A stretch of 64,000 nt of DNA, taken from assembly GCA_964034945.1 (NCBI GenBank), contig OZ035961.1:12039001-12103000 (forward strand), in the 5' to 3' direction. The notes below the pieces were generated by a model that did no database searches, was not told where the DNA came from, and was given only the letters and a program-made list of their open reading frames with translations. How positions within the stretch are numbered: the first letter of the stretch is position 1; each line of letters begins with the position of its first letter. The translations under genes and the position numbers were made by a program. Positions 37,986 to 49,099 of the stretch are shown piece after piece. Origin of the DNA: Chrysopilus asiliformis. Its lineage: Eukaryota > Arthropoda > Insecta > Diptera > Rhagionidae.

Positions 37986-38490
37986 TATTGAACTTGTTTG
38001 GCTCCCAGATCTGACTTTCCGCGCCACATTTTGTTTGGATGAAATACTCGAAAGTCCAAGTGAAATTAGTTTCGATGACTCCTCTTGTACTGTATAACGA
38101 TTTACCATTTCGGATGATTCTTCTGGTTCAAAGTCTGAAGCAAAATATTCGGCGTCTGGCTTGTCCACCTAAAAACATTTCATACATTTATTAAGGTTCA
38201 AAAAATACAGTCGAATAAATATATTGGGGTCCAAGGGAAATGCGAAGCCCTAGCCGTGGCACTTGTTTGTGTACACAAAGGTACTCACACTTGATAATAC
38301 TTCGCGGGGACAAGCATCTCGTCTTAATGATTTCCGGAAAAATGTCAAACTGGGGTCCTCTTCCCGGAAATGTTGCGAACAGACGTTTGGTGTGTTATTT
38401 CGCTCCTTTCTAAGTTTAGGCACCAACATCATTCCAAAAGTCTATTTCCCTTTTTCAGAAACCTATGAACGATTTTTTAAATTATTTTCA
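37970..38490 (-). pseudogene. THAP-domain protein remnant
   Basis: On the minus strand, VHRFLKKGNRLLE (about 38470-38430), then after a frameshift LVPKLRKERNNTPNVCSQHF and LRRDACPREV (38432-38289). These are the second half of a THAP C2CH zinc finger: HRF-P-like block, C-x2-H, and an AVPTIF-like end. A good donor (GTGAGT at 38288-38283) and acceptor (TTTTTAG before 38168) link in phase to an acidic Ser-rich exon (38168 downward) that breaks off near 37975 at the RT fragment. No first exon with the initial Cys pair was found. THAP domains bind DNA and occur in host proteins and in P-element transposases; which one this came from is undecided. Confidence 0.55.
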
Positions 38491-38499
38491 GTAAATTGC

Positions 38500-38945
38500 A
38501 GAATAAAAACATAGCTGGAACATCTTTTTCTTCCTCTCCACAGTTTTTTACCACACTTCATTAAAAACTTTTATTTTATATTTGATTTTATCTAATTTTA
38601 TTTCCTAGTTTCCCTGAACGAAGTTCGGCAAATAAACTTTGACAGCTCACGGTTTAAACGAGAGGACTGTATTTATTTTCACGCAGTTATCACGCTCATA
38701 CTTGACTCGTTTTGGTCCACTGAACTGTATTGAAATGGGACAATTTGACACAGAAAATGAAGCGATCCAGTCTTTTTATATAGTCTTATTATATTTGTCA
38801 AAGAGACGCGCAGTGGAGCTGCAAAAATTCTCAAGGTTTTTCTTAATTCTGCGCGGTATCGTATGTACTGTGAATACAGTATATTTTCGTATCTTGGAAA
38901 TTTTCAAGGTATTTTAGTTCCGAATAACGGCGATTGTGGCGCTGT
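38500..38945. other. Stretch without a supported gene
   Basis: An open frame of 92 codons at 38639-38917 (+) has no motif. On the minus strand, AAATACAGTCCTCTCG and AACGAAGTTCGG phrases give a vague LTR-like impression, but no partner copy or target duplication exists in the window. Confidence 0.25.
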
Positions 38946-38949
38946 AGGC

Positions 38950-39815
38950 ACTAAATTTAAGTGTAGTTGTGATTTGGTTACCAAGAGGAAAAGTTTTGTG
39001 TTGCCCGGTAAATAGTCGAATTGCGGGGAAAAGAGCACCCAAATCGGTGAAACAACTCGAAGCGGGATCAATTTACGGCTAAAGGTTGGCTCAAATAGTG
39101 AAAAGTCATTGGAAAAATTTCATTTTCGGGTGGAAAACACGAAATCCAATTGAAGTTTGCATTGCACAGTAGTTTTCCAATTGGACTCGTAGTTGTGTTG
39201 GTGTGGTGGAGAAGTCAAATTGTGTTGGTGGGGTTGTGTTTACACTTTACAGCATTGCGGGGCGAGGGAAGTTAAATTTCCCCACACGAAATTAAGGGCT
39301 GTTCGGTGAATTCACCACAGTGAGTCCTGCAGAGTTGTGCGTGTATTCGCGCTTTCACGTGTGACCGTGACAGGTGTGTGCGTGCCGAGGTGGTGAGTTT
39401 TTCCAATTTTCCCTGTGACTAACACAGAGTTGAACCTGATTTTGTAGTGAAAAACGCGAAAAGAGAAGGAAAATCGTCCTTATCGTCCTTACGTTGATAA
39501 TTCCAAAGCTGTCGCCATATTTTTGATTTTCCCTCCCCTCCAAAGTGCAACGGCAAAGTGTTTTCCGTAATTTTCGAGGTCAGGATTTGCAGTTTGTGAA
39601 TTTTGCGACACTGTTTCCGGTTTGAGTTTTCCTTCCAAACATTGCGCTTTTTATTAATTTTGCAATCAGCCGCACCCCAATTCGACGATGCTGTGAAATT
39701 ATTGGAAAATCCTTCGCGGTCGCAAAAAAAGTGAGTGATTCCGCCTTGACTTGGTCGAATCGCCACCCCCACCCGGCCGAAAATCAACCACTAATACAGT
39801 GGCAGGAGAGGGGTA
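38950..39815 (+). promoter_or_regulatory. 5'UTR-like island, possible non-coding first exon
   Basis: This block is much richer in GC than its surroundings and repeats short phrases common in fly 5'UTRs (GTGAAAA, GTGTTG, GTGCGTG). It ends with a good donor, GGCAGGAGAGGG|GTAAGTTTTCC, near 39812. There is no long plus-strand frame. It could be an upstream non-coding exon and promoter of CASK, whose first coding exon lies 6 kb downstream on the same strand, but another gene is equally possible. Confidence 0.35.
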
Positions 39816-39819
39816 AGTT

Positions 39820-41255
39820 TTCCTCGGCAATTGTAGAATCGCCAGGAAGAGACAGGGGAAATGTGGAGTCAACGAAAGTTAGAGGGACTCGCGGACATTC
39901 AAGATTTGCATTGTGGATATGAATATTTCATTTAATGAGCAGAGATTGATCCAAAAATCTTATCTCGTAGCACTTTTCGTGATTTTTAGGAATCGACCAC
40001 AAAAAACACCCTTCGTGTTTGGTAGGCACAGCGAACAAGGTTCGAATTTCCAAAGGGTTTTTCGTAATATGATCGAATTCTTTGAACCCGCTTGGTTCAA
40101 CAACATTGAAGTAGTTAGGGTGGGACGAAGAGTTACCGAAGGTTAAACCGCGAAAACAAAACAAAAAAAAGTCCGGGATTATTTAATTTTCATCTAGGGC
40201 TGTTTTTTCTGGAAATTGAAAATGTGTTGAAAAGTCCTCAAATATATCACTGAAAATCCATCAGTGATTATTTTAATGTCAATGTCAAAACAGTTTTTTT
40301 TTTATTAAAACAGTTGTTTTTGTAAATTTCTGGATGGATGAGAATCCAGTGAAAAGCTCTCGCAAATATAGGATTATTTACTTTTTATGTTGTCACTTAA
40401 ATATATAGAAAAATTAGTTTGTTAACATCAGAAGTATTAAAATGTGTCCACAAGCATGAAAGCTTATCCTAGTTTATCATTTCAAAATAATTTCAAAGTG
40501 AAAACTGTCATATTCAGGTGCATGCAATTATTTTGTTACTTCCATAACAAAATTATGTTCAACAGCAAAATTGACAAGTAATTAATTCTTCAATTAATTT
40601 ATCCTTTACTACATAAATACTTGTACTTTATCAATTCAAATTTTAAGATTTATAATGTAGCATTAAACATAATATAGACTGATTCAAGTAATTACTTGTA
40701 ACGACAAATATGACAAAACTATAATTAATTTCTAAACTGTCTAACTTGAATACTTAAAACATTTCTTTTAACAAAGTAGATTTGTTCTTCTATTCTAGTC
40801 AAACACGCAAAAATAGGTCAAGTTCAATTCGTCAAAAAAATGACCATCACGTGGACAATTCATATTTTGATGATTTTGATGGCAGAAAGACTGAATCATT
40901 CTAAGAATCGATCAAATGTCAACCTCCAACATAAAAACATGAAAATATGCGTTAATTGGCAATGAATTACATAACTGATCTTCACATTAAATTTAATTTA
41001 TTTTGATCGTGCTTTATTTAATTTATGGAGTTAAATTCAATATATTGGCCAAGCAAGATGTTACAGTAGTTTATGGCATTTAAATTTTTTTTTTCAAAAT
41101 TCTTAAAACTTCTTAAAGATTTTTTTTTTGTTTTTTATTGTATAGGGTAGGGGCGGCATAAAGTCTAAAAGAAATCATTTTATTAGCTTTTATACCCGAT
41201 CTTCGAACGGGAATTCCTAGTTTTTTGACAAAAAATACTATCAAAAATTATTTTA
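39820..41255. other. AT-rich non-coding stretch
   Basis: No gene or repeat boundary seen. If the upstream island is a first exon this would be intron. Confidence 0.35.
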
Positions 41256-41317
41256 ATATCTATATAAAATCGTTTAACCTGACTGACTGACTCATCAACG
41301 CCTAGCCCAAATCCTGG

Positions 41318-42066
41318 GCATCAATTTTGTATTACGACGCGTCTGTGTCTTTCGTTCGACGCGAAGAAATCGACGCGACTCAATATTGCAATCGTATATC
41401 TCGACGCCATGTGTGTCGAAAGAAATAATTTAGAGGACATTGGGTTTGGTTATCAAAATAGTTCAGTTTGTGTATGCCATAAAACACACATTCCATTATT
41501 TCATCTTGATTGTCAACATATCTGACATTGCTGGGGCAAAATGTTCACGAACTGTCAAAATGATAAGTGCAATCGAAATTTATATCCTCGGTTTGGATAA
41601 TTCGAATTAAGAAAAAACTATCATTTTACGCCTAATTAGAAGTGCACTGAAATCACTGAAAGCATTTAAATCATCGGTGAAAGTTTCCCATAAAATCCTT
41701 TTCTTGGTTTTCTTGATTTTCCCCATCGCATTTTTTTCGAGTGAACCTGTGGCAAGTGACGGATTTTCGCCCATAAATTTGACAAGAGCCGCCAACTGAT
41801 GGTTGTTTGTCTGTTCCCTATAATTTAGTTGTCATAATAAAATATAATGTATATTTAATTTGGTGTTATTTACTTTGGTTTTGGCATTGTTTTAAACCAC
41901 TTCTTACGAAATTAATTGCAACGAAGTAAACACCAAAGTCTTTATCGACGCTAGTCAATGCGTCGTAAGGTTTGTGTCGAAGTTTGTTCGACGCGTCGAG
42001 CTACATGATCGACTTTTGTGTTGTGAGACGCGTTTATGCAGACGCGTCGTAATACAAAATTAGTGC
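41318..42066. mobile_element. 749-bp inverted-repeat element nested in the Helitron
   Basis: Termini GCATCAATTTTGTATTACG and CGTAATACAAAATTAGTGC are inverted repeats continuing through GACGCGTCTG / CAGACGCGTC. They are flanked by CCTGG on both sides (41313-41317 and 42067-42071), a 5-bp target duplication. The interior repeats GACGCG/CGTCGA phrases near both ends. It has no transposase. The superfamily is not assigned. Confidence 0.7.
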
Positions 42067-42249
42067 CCTGGAAGCTAGAAATTTGAAACCATCACAGTAT
42101 GTCCCAACTATCACGTAGGCGCACACTAAGCCGGGATTTTCGGAAATTTTACCGCTAAGGGGGTAAACGGGGGGTAAAGGGGGTTTGGGTGTTTTTAAAC
42201 CGTGATTTTCGCCATGATCCTGCTCAATAGAAGGTTAAAAAGTTTCACT

Positions 42250-42695
42250 CGGGCGTTTTCGGGGTCGCTGATCACGAATCCGGTATTAGATTTTCGAAAT
42301 TAGAAACAAAAGGTCCTGTAAGTAAGGGTAACGCAAATATCATTTTCCCGCTTTTCCCGGGAAAAAAATGGCATTAGGGGGTTTTCGGGGTCGCTGGTCA
42401 CGAATCTGGTGTTAGATTTTCAGAATTAGAAACGGAAGGTCCTGTAAGGATAACGTAAATATCCTTTTTCCCATTTTTCCCGGGGAAAAATGGCATTAAC
42501 GGGTTTTCGGGGTCGCTGATCACGAATCCGGTGTTAGATTTTCGAAATTAGAAACGGAAGGTCCTGTAAGGATAACGCAAATATCATTTTCCCGCTTTTC
42601 CCGGGGAAAAATTGGCATTAGGGGGTTTTCGGGGTCGCTGGTCACGAATCCAGTGTCGAAATTAGAAACGGAAAGTCCTGCAAGGATAAGATTTT
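42250..42695 (+). repeat. Tandem repeat array inside the Helitron, about 4 units of 122 bp
   Basis: The phrase TTTTCGGGGTCGCTG recurs at about 42255, 42381, 42502 and 42624. Each is followed by ATCACGAATCCGGTGTTAG, GAAATTAGAAACGGAAGG, TCCTGTAAGGATAACG and TTTTCCCGGGGAAAAA. The last unit is shortened and runs into the 3' end of the element. Confidence 0.85.
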
Positions 42696-42789
42696 TCTCA
42701 AAAGTTTTTAAGTTCTTTCCGGTTTTCTTCGTATTCTAAAACTTATACAAAAAACTTAACCCGGCAACGACCGGTATGCAAGCTAGTTT

Positions 42790-44395
42790 ATTATGCACAT
42801 ATGTACATACACACTTGGCTTACTTAAACCCGATCAGGACTGACTGTATTAGGAATTGTATTAGAAGAACGGGATATATCTATTATTTAATATAATTCAC
42901 TAATCTCAAACACGATGGCGTTTCTAAATATTTACCTTAGTTGGATAAATTCGAAGATGAATGCATCATTTTCGGCATACTTGAAAAAATTACATGTCTG
43001 TATTGGAAAGATGTAGAAGAGTAGCCTAATCGGATTTTTAAGCATGGAAGTGATATGCAAAATTACAGTCTATGTACATTTTTTCTTTATAATATTTTCG
43101 ATATGACGCACCTTCGATATGACGTTCAGCCATCTTTGTGCTTACTGGTAACAAACAAATTATAATTGAAATTTTTATGCAGATTGTCTTAAAAAATCCC
43201 AAAACATAAAAAAAACCTAACACGGCCGGGTTCAAATAAATATACAGACTGACATCACTCAAATAATTAAATCTTTAAAAACACGTTTTGTTTGTGTCCT
43301 GCCAATTCAATTCTTACTGTAATTAAAACCCCACAATTGTCAAACAAGAAAATCTTCCTGTCAAGATAGAACAGATACAGGCAAAATCCCACCAACACTG
43401 AATTAACGTTTCCATATTTGCGAGAGTTTTCCACAGGATTTTCACACATTTTACAATTATCCTTGCTCGTAGGGGTTGAACAAATCTCTATTAATATTTG
43501 TTTTGTGTATGAATACAGAATGGGGCTTTTGTTGTTGGTGATGTACTGGTATACTCCATAGACACAATTGCAAATGTTTCCCAGTGTTTCAGTAGACTCA
43601 ACCAACACATGGACAGCTGCCAAAAAGGGATTTTTCCGGTGGGCCAGTGTCAGTGTTCAGGACCAGAAAATCAGGCAGACACCCCAGTGTCGAAAAAGTA
43701 CTGGCGGAGCGTAGACACTACTCTGGCATGCGATCCAGTCGCACGCACACACGTTTCCCAGGGTGGAACAGTTGCAAGCTGAAAGAAAAACTATCCCAAA
43801 GAGGATAAAAACGCCAGGACGAATCGCCAAAGAAACGGTGGAAACCGAAAAGCTCGGGGAAAAATTACTATCCGTGAGGATCACCACGGGTGGCTGACCG
43901 AGCGAGCTGCAGGGCTGAAGAACCCGGACGGCCGATAGACAAACAATAAAAGGAAAGAGAAGATAACCCCATCGTTTATTGAGGAGTCCTTAAAGGACAT
44001 TGCCTCTATTTGAGGCGCGGATGAGGCGGCGGTAGCGATTTGTAGCTGTAAGCGATCCGCTGTTTGTGCAATTTTGGCCGGTTGAGATTTCAAAAGAAGA
44101 AATAGTATTTCGTTGCCGGTGAATTTTCCAGGTGGCTTGGGGGTGGTGATTGTGCCGGCGACTAAAAAAAAGTGGTGTCAAGGAGAACAAAAGTGTGAAG
44201 CACGTTGTCGAGAAATGTATGCGCCCCATTGCGATGTGTTTAATTTGTCTTCGTTAGTTTCGCTTCGTTAAATAAGGATTTTCCAATATTTTCACGCCTT
44301 AATATATTTTACGCAAGGATATTTTCAATTTATTAAAAAAAAACTGTTTCTTTTTTTAATCTAAAAATTATAGAAAAGGTGTTTTAGAAGAAAAT
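42790..44395. other. Stretch with Cys-rich minus-strand open frames of unknown status
   Basis: On the minus strand, 43267-43623 (118 codons) and 43657-43887 (76 codons, with a hydrophobic run GVFILFGIVFLSACNCS that could be a signal peptide) are adjacent in different phases. Both contain several Cys residues. Composition at about 43400-44250 is more balanced than in the flanks. I do not recognise a family, and no clean splice pair joins them. A small secreted Cys-rich protein is possible but weakly supported. Confidence 0.25.
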
Positions 44396-44399
44396 TTTT

Positions 44400-45762
44400 T
44401 TTCCAACGGTCCGTAGGTGGCGAGTTCATAATTTACCTGTTCGATTTTGAATTTGATTGTGCATGAAGAAAGGACGAAGGATCTGTATCGAAGCCCAGTG
44501 TTTGTGTATATACGTGTGAGAAGGTATTTTGTGAGTCAGAGCTTTCCGGTCCGGCAGCCGGTGATTTTTCTCATTTCGGCGATTGTTAGTTTGTTACATA
44601 CAGATATCGGTTATATCCTTTGTTTACATTTTTCAACAAGGATGCATTTGCTCCACTAAACTACAACTGCATCGAATCATCATTCGGGAATTTCGATAAG
44701 ACAAGGATATTCATGCTTCCACAACGATACGAATTCTGATCTCATTCTGATACATGAACGCAATCTCGTTGCAGTATAGCAACAAGGACGAAGTAGTAAA
44801 GTGCATCGTGCATATATACGCTAAAGGATAAACGGATATAACGGAGTTGAAAATCTACACTAATACCAATGGACAGTATATCCGATGATACATACAGAGT
44901 CATGAAAGTGCATACAGTGAAACGTATCTATGCTTACATAACTGACCAACAGTAGGGAGGATCAGAAAAAAAATCTCAAGGATTCAAGGATAAGAGTTGC
45001 GACAGATACACTTGGAAAACTCGGAAAAATACACGCTATCTCTTTACACACATTGATACATATATAGATACTCTATTCGGGTATATCGCGGTGAGAGAAA
45101 AGATACTATTATTATTGAATGTTTGTGTTCGTGTACTTCTATTATCGTCCGTCTATTATATGTGACTTTTATGCGAATGGTCACCATTACTCTGGATTAA
45201 AAGTTACTTGATCATTCCCACTATAGTGAACTTATTTATATACGAATGTAGATACAAAACAACATAAATAAATATAAAAATATAGTAGAATTCTATAAAT
45301 TCACACACAAACTCATATTAGAATAACACACGTTTATTGCACATACAAAAGATATTTAACCATAGTATATACAAGTATTATCAGGAAGGAAACGGTATAT
45401 ATATATATATATGTACATATATTTTTTCTTGACAAAAGAGCAACAGTCTGGACCATTTCAAACAACAATCATATACAGACGTACTACATAATCAATTGAC
45501 ATACTATAACTGTTTGCTATAAATCTATTTTACGTTTGCAAGCAATAGTTGTATTGCTTTTTTCTCGGCAACAAAATAAAAAAAAAATATAGTAACGTAA
45601 AAAAACGAACTGTATAAGAAAGGAAAAGCGAAAAACTCGGGAACTTAGTGCTATATTGTAGAGACCATAACAAATCCAAGGAGATAGTCTAACAATTCTT
45701 CGGGAAAACAATTTGATTGGAAAACACGAAAAAGGATCATCTGCCGGAAATACTTGAGGAAA
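44400..45762 (+). promoter_or_regulatory. CASK: Probable 5'UTR/promoter region of CASK
   Basis: The stretch before the CASK start codon carries many short phrases such as GTGAAAGTGC and CAGTGAAACG, with no open frame continuous to the start. It includes a TATATATATATATATGTAC tract at about 45404. How much is transcribed cannot be told. The Kozak context GGAAAATGGCC is good. Confidence 0.4.
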
Positions 45763-45821
45763 ATGGCCGAGGACGAGGTTCTATTCGACGATGTCTATGA
45801 ACTGTGCGAAGTTATTGGAAA
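45763..45821 (+). CDS. CASK: CASK first coding exon (MAGUK-family scaffold kinase), partial
   Basis: The exon encodes MAEDEVLFDDVYELCEVIG plus two bases of the next Lys codon, then a perfect donor GTAAGT at 45822. The known N-terminus of CASK proteins (Drosophila CASK/Caki, vertebrate CASK) is nearly identical and continues GKGPFSVVRR into a CaM-kinase-like domain. CASK is a membrane-associated guanylate kinase scaffold (CaMK, L27, PDZ, SH3 and GuK domains) at synapses and cell junctions. No second exon is visible in the remaining 18 kb, so the first intron is long and runs past the window end. Only 19 residues are read, but they are distinctive. Confidence 0.85.
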
Positions 45822-48285
45822 GTAAGTACCAATTTTTTTTTCACAACAATTTATTTTTTCTTAACAAACTTGATGCTCTTCATTTTGCTTTTTTCCAGGA
45901 TTTTTTCTCTAAAACATTTTTTTTTATCGATGATTTTCATTGTATGGATAACCTTTTTTAGAGACAAACTTTTTCCTCAATGGAAAATTGAAATTGAAAA
46001 CTTTTCTTGCTCTTATTATTTCGATTTATGCAGGAATTGATCAATATATGGAGTGTAAGGAAATGAGTGGAGGAGCAAGAAAATATCAGACATTTTTGAT
46101 TTAAAGCCAGACCCTACAGGACAAGAACTTGGGGGAGAGATTATTTATGGTTGAATAAATTGGATAGATTGATAGAAAAAAAGAGTTTTGTTACATGATG
46201 TGGGCAAAAATTTCAATAATAAAGGAATAAAAGGATATCAAAGTATTTAACAAAAGGGGTAGAATTTTTTGATGATAAATAACTGATATCGTATACGCTA
46301 AAAAAATCGGCAAACTTTTTTTTTATAAAATCAAAATCCATGCCGAAAAAAATCTGTTGGCAAGGAAATTAAAATTAAAGGTATCTGAATAATAACGAGA
46401 AGAAATTTTGACTTAAAAACCATTCCAAGAAAACAAACAAACTGGGCCCAAAAATAAATATTTATCCTCGAAACCATACTATCAGAAAGACGAGGGCACT
46501 CGGAGAAATAAGTTCGCCAACCGTAGGCGATTTTTTTAGCCAAGTGAACTTTTGCCGTACTCTGGCGAACAAAGTTCACCTCCATTTGGAAGTGAGAATT
46601 TACAATGCTTTACAATGTTTTACAGCTAGTCCAGGTGAAGCTCCAGTAACAGTAGGGAAACATTTACACCGTTTGTACAGAAGCCAGAAACGAAGTATTA
46701 CTTGTCACAGATGTATTAACCCTATAAAAGCTGTAAACTTTGTATAACAATTACCTACCACAATTAAAGTTTACTTTCCCAAATTGAACAGATACCGTGC
46801 ATTGTTGCACAAACGGGAACCAATCAACATCCACAGGCTAGCACTTCACCTGTGGAAGTCTATTGGTTTTCAAATTGTTTGCGTAACTTTTTCGCATAAC
46901 AAATGTTGGAAGGTAGGGTGCAGCGGTGTCAGACAATGTCCCATCTGCTGCCTAAAATCTGTGCGATCAAGTGAACAATTCGGGCCCATCGAATGAACCC
47001 GATCTGTGGAAAATGAAGTCAACTTTAACATGCCTTATATACTCCGAGTTCACAAAACATGTACCAATAATGAGTGTGGCAGATTTACCTGTGGGAGGTG
47101 GTTTTTCGCTTGGGATAATCTTTTAAATTTCCCTTAGGATAATTTTGATTTTTATCAATTCGATAAAGCCCTTTTCTGAAAGCCTAAATTGATAAAGATT
47201 TTATCAGATTGATCTCTATTTTTATCAGATTGATAAAATTTTTCTCTCAGTGTAGGTAATTTTATTTGAAGCTAATTAGTATAATAGCTAAAAGCGGATT
47301 AAAATTTGGACAGCACGTGGAAAACACAAGGAGTAACTGCTGGAGGGGGAGAGATAAAAATGAAGAGGAAGCTCTTCTACGCGTAAATATTTTTTAAAAT
47401 ATGAAAACAGTACCGGGATTTTCCACCCAATATTTTTTTATTATTAGATTTCCTAAAAAAAAATATTTAAAAAAAAGTTTATTAAAAATACGTTGAGAAT
47501 TCTATAGAAATAGAACGATTTTTTTTACCAAAGATTAAATTGTAGAAAACACATTTTAACAAAAGGAATCTACAGAAATAGAAATGAATTTATTGAAGTG
47601 AATATTCCATATTCACAAAATATTTATCAAAATATCACTAAATCAAACCTTTGTAAGGTTGTATCTTTTCAATATGCATGGGGACTGCGGTTAGATACAT
47701 TACGGACAGGTAAGTTTTTTTTCCTATGCCAACAGAGGTGTATGATCGGATAATAAAAGAAGAAATAATTTCTTCTTTTTTTTGTGGTTAAGATTGCCGT
47801 TGAAAAGAGCCCACATGCACAAATGAATGTGAACCGCTCCAGATTACTCATCAAAGATGTGGTCTCCATATTATACTTAAATAAGTCGAACTTATATATT
47901 TTCTTTTCCCTTTTCACACTAAACTGATTCAATTCAGAAATTTTGATGGAATCATCACATTTGCCTGACTATAATTTACACATGACTTGCTAACTCATTT
48001 GGAGGTTTTTTTTTGGGCGCAGCAGCATAACCGTGTTCTTAAGCTAAGGTATGTTGTAAGGTGGGCAGACTAAGTCGATGTCCTCGTAGGCGGGTTAATA
48101 CATAAGGAACTATTTACGTTTTAAGACTAATGGTGCTGCCCTTTAAGGGAATTTATAATTGTTAAAATTCAGAACGTTTTGTAGAAAAGCATGATGCAAC
48201 TTGTTGTGGAAAAATGTTGTACTAACGAGGAGTGTAAAAAAATTAATTGGGTGCGAGATCGAATTGCAAAGGCGATTTTAAGATT
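45822..48285 (+). other. CASK: CASK intron 1, first part
   Basis: AT-rich sequence with no further exon. At about 47130-47260 there are repeated GATAAA/TTTATCA phrases (TTTTATCAGATTGAT), and at 46510-46590 short inverted phrases around GTTCGCCA / TGGCGAAC. Frames of 60-90 codons here have no motif. Confidence 0.45.
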
Positions 48286-48290
48286 CAAAA

Positions 48291-48740
48291 CATAACAAAA
48301 GCTATAATTGCCAATCTAGCAATTATTGAAAACCCGTATGGTGATATTCGTATCAAAATTCGAACAGTTGTACCAAAATTCCAGTTTGAAGTCAAACTTT
48401 CCAATAAGATTTTTTAAAATTTATTCCAATCGGATTTTGATGTATGGAAGTTTTATGTAGAATCATATCCTAAATAACTTTTGTTCTTGGACTTTTTTGA
48501 TGAGATGCACCGTTTTTGCGATATTTACAAAAAAACGTCTCATTCGTATGGGTGGCACCCCCCCTAATGGTCCATTTTTGCCCATTAACGAACTTAGTCT
48601 CGCATTTTACAAAAAATGGATCTGCTTAAAATTTCAACTCTCTAGCTCAATCCGTGCGCCCGCAATCCGCGCCACAGACGGACGGACGGACAGACGGACA
48701 GACGGACAGACGGACAGACGGACAGACGGACAGACGGACG

Positions 48741-48795
<55 letters not shown>

Positions 48796-48957
48796 GGACA
48801 GACAGACAGACGGACGGACATGCAAAATTCAATTTTTTTTATCATTCTAAACACACTGGTGTAATTTATTTTTGTGTGTGATGACGGGATCTTGGCGTTA
48901 CAAACGGCAAGGCAAAGTTAGTATACCCTTTGGTATACATACCATATGGGTATAAAA
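48291..48957 (+). mobile_element. DINE-1-like non-autonomous Helentron, family A copy 3
   Basis: Same blocks and orientation as 30455-31050: CATAACAAAAGCTATAATTG, a hairpin, CCCGTATGGTGA, then the GCTCAATCCGTGCGCCCGC block and a right end ACCATATGGGTATAAAA. Its GACA/GACG microsatellite (about 48677-48812) is longer than in the other copies, and it creates long Asp/Arg/Thr or Cys/Leu/Ser frames that are not genes. It lies within CASK intron 1. Confidence 0.7.
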
Positions 48958-49028
48958 AGGGAATTTGTAAGTAGTTGACATTCGCCTTGTTAACCAGATT
49001 TGCCCTTCAGAGATGTTTTTTTCCACCT

Positions 49029-49094
49029 CAGACCCTGATTGGTCAATCAAGGTCTCCATATTTATGCTGAAATACATTGGTCAATCAGGGTCTG
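49029..49094. repeat. Short hairpin with 19-bp arms
   Basis: CAGACCCTGATTGGTCAAT and ATTGGTCAATCAGGGTCTG form an inverted repeat with two mismatches around a 28-base loop. It may be the remnant of a small palindromic element. No target duplication is evident. Confidence 0.5.
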
Positions 49095-49099
49095 TACAG

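Larger units (their letters stand above)
41259..42786 (+). mobile_element. Non-autonomous Helitron with both termini
   Basis: The 5' end is TCTATATAAAATCG preceded by A (41258) and followed by GACTGACTGACT. The 3' end is the hairpin-bearing ACCCGGCAACGACCGGT, then ATGCAAGCTAG followed by T (42787). TC start, hairpin, CTRR end and insertion between A and T are the known Helitron rules. The same 3' end occurs inverted at 35575. The body contains about four tandem units of roughly 122 bases (42250-42695) and an unrelated nested element (41318-42066). Without the nested element it is about 775 bases and has no Rep/helicase, so it depends on an autonomous partner. Confidence 0.75.

Noticed and set aside
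48634..48854. Long frames of repeated Asp-Arg-Thr or Cys-Leu-Ser-Val on both strands
   Set aside because: They are translations of the GACA/GACG microsatellite in the DINE-like repeat; the same happens at 3584-3799 and 30661-30978.
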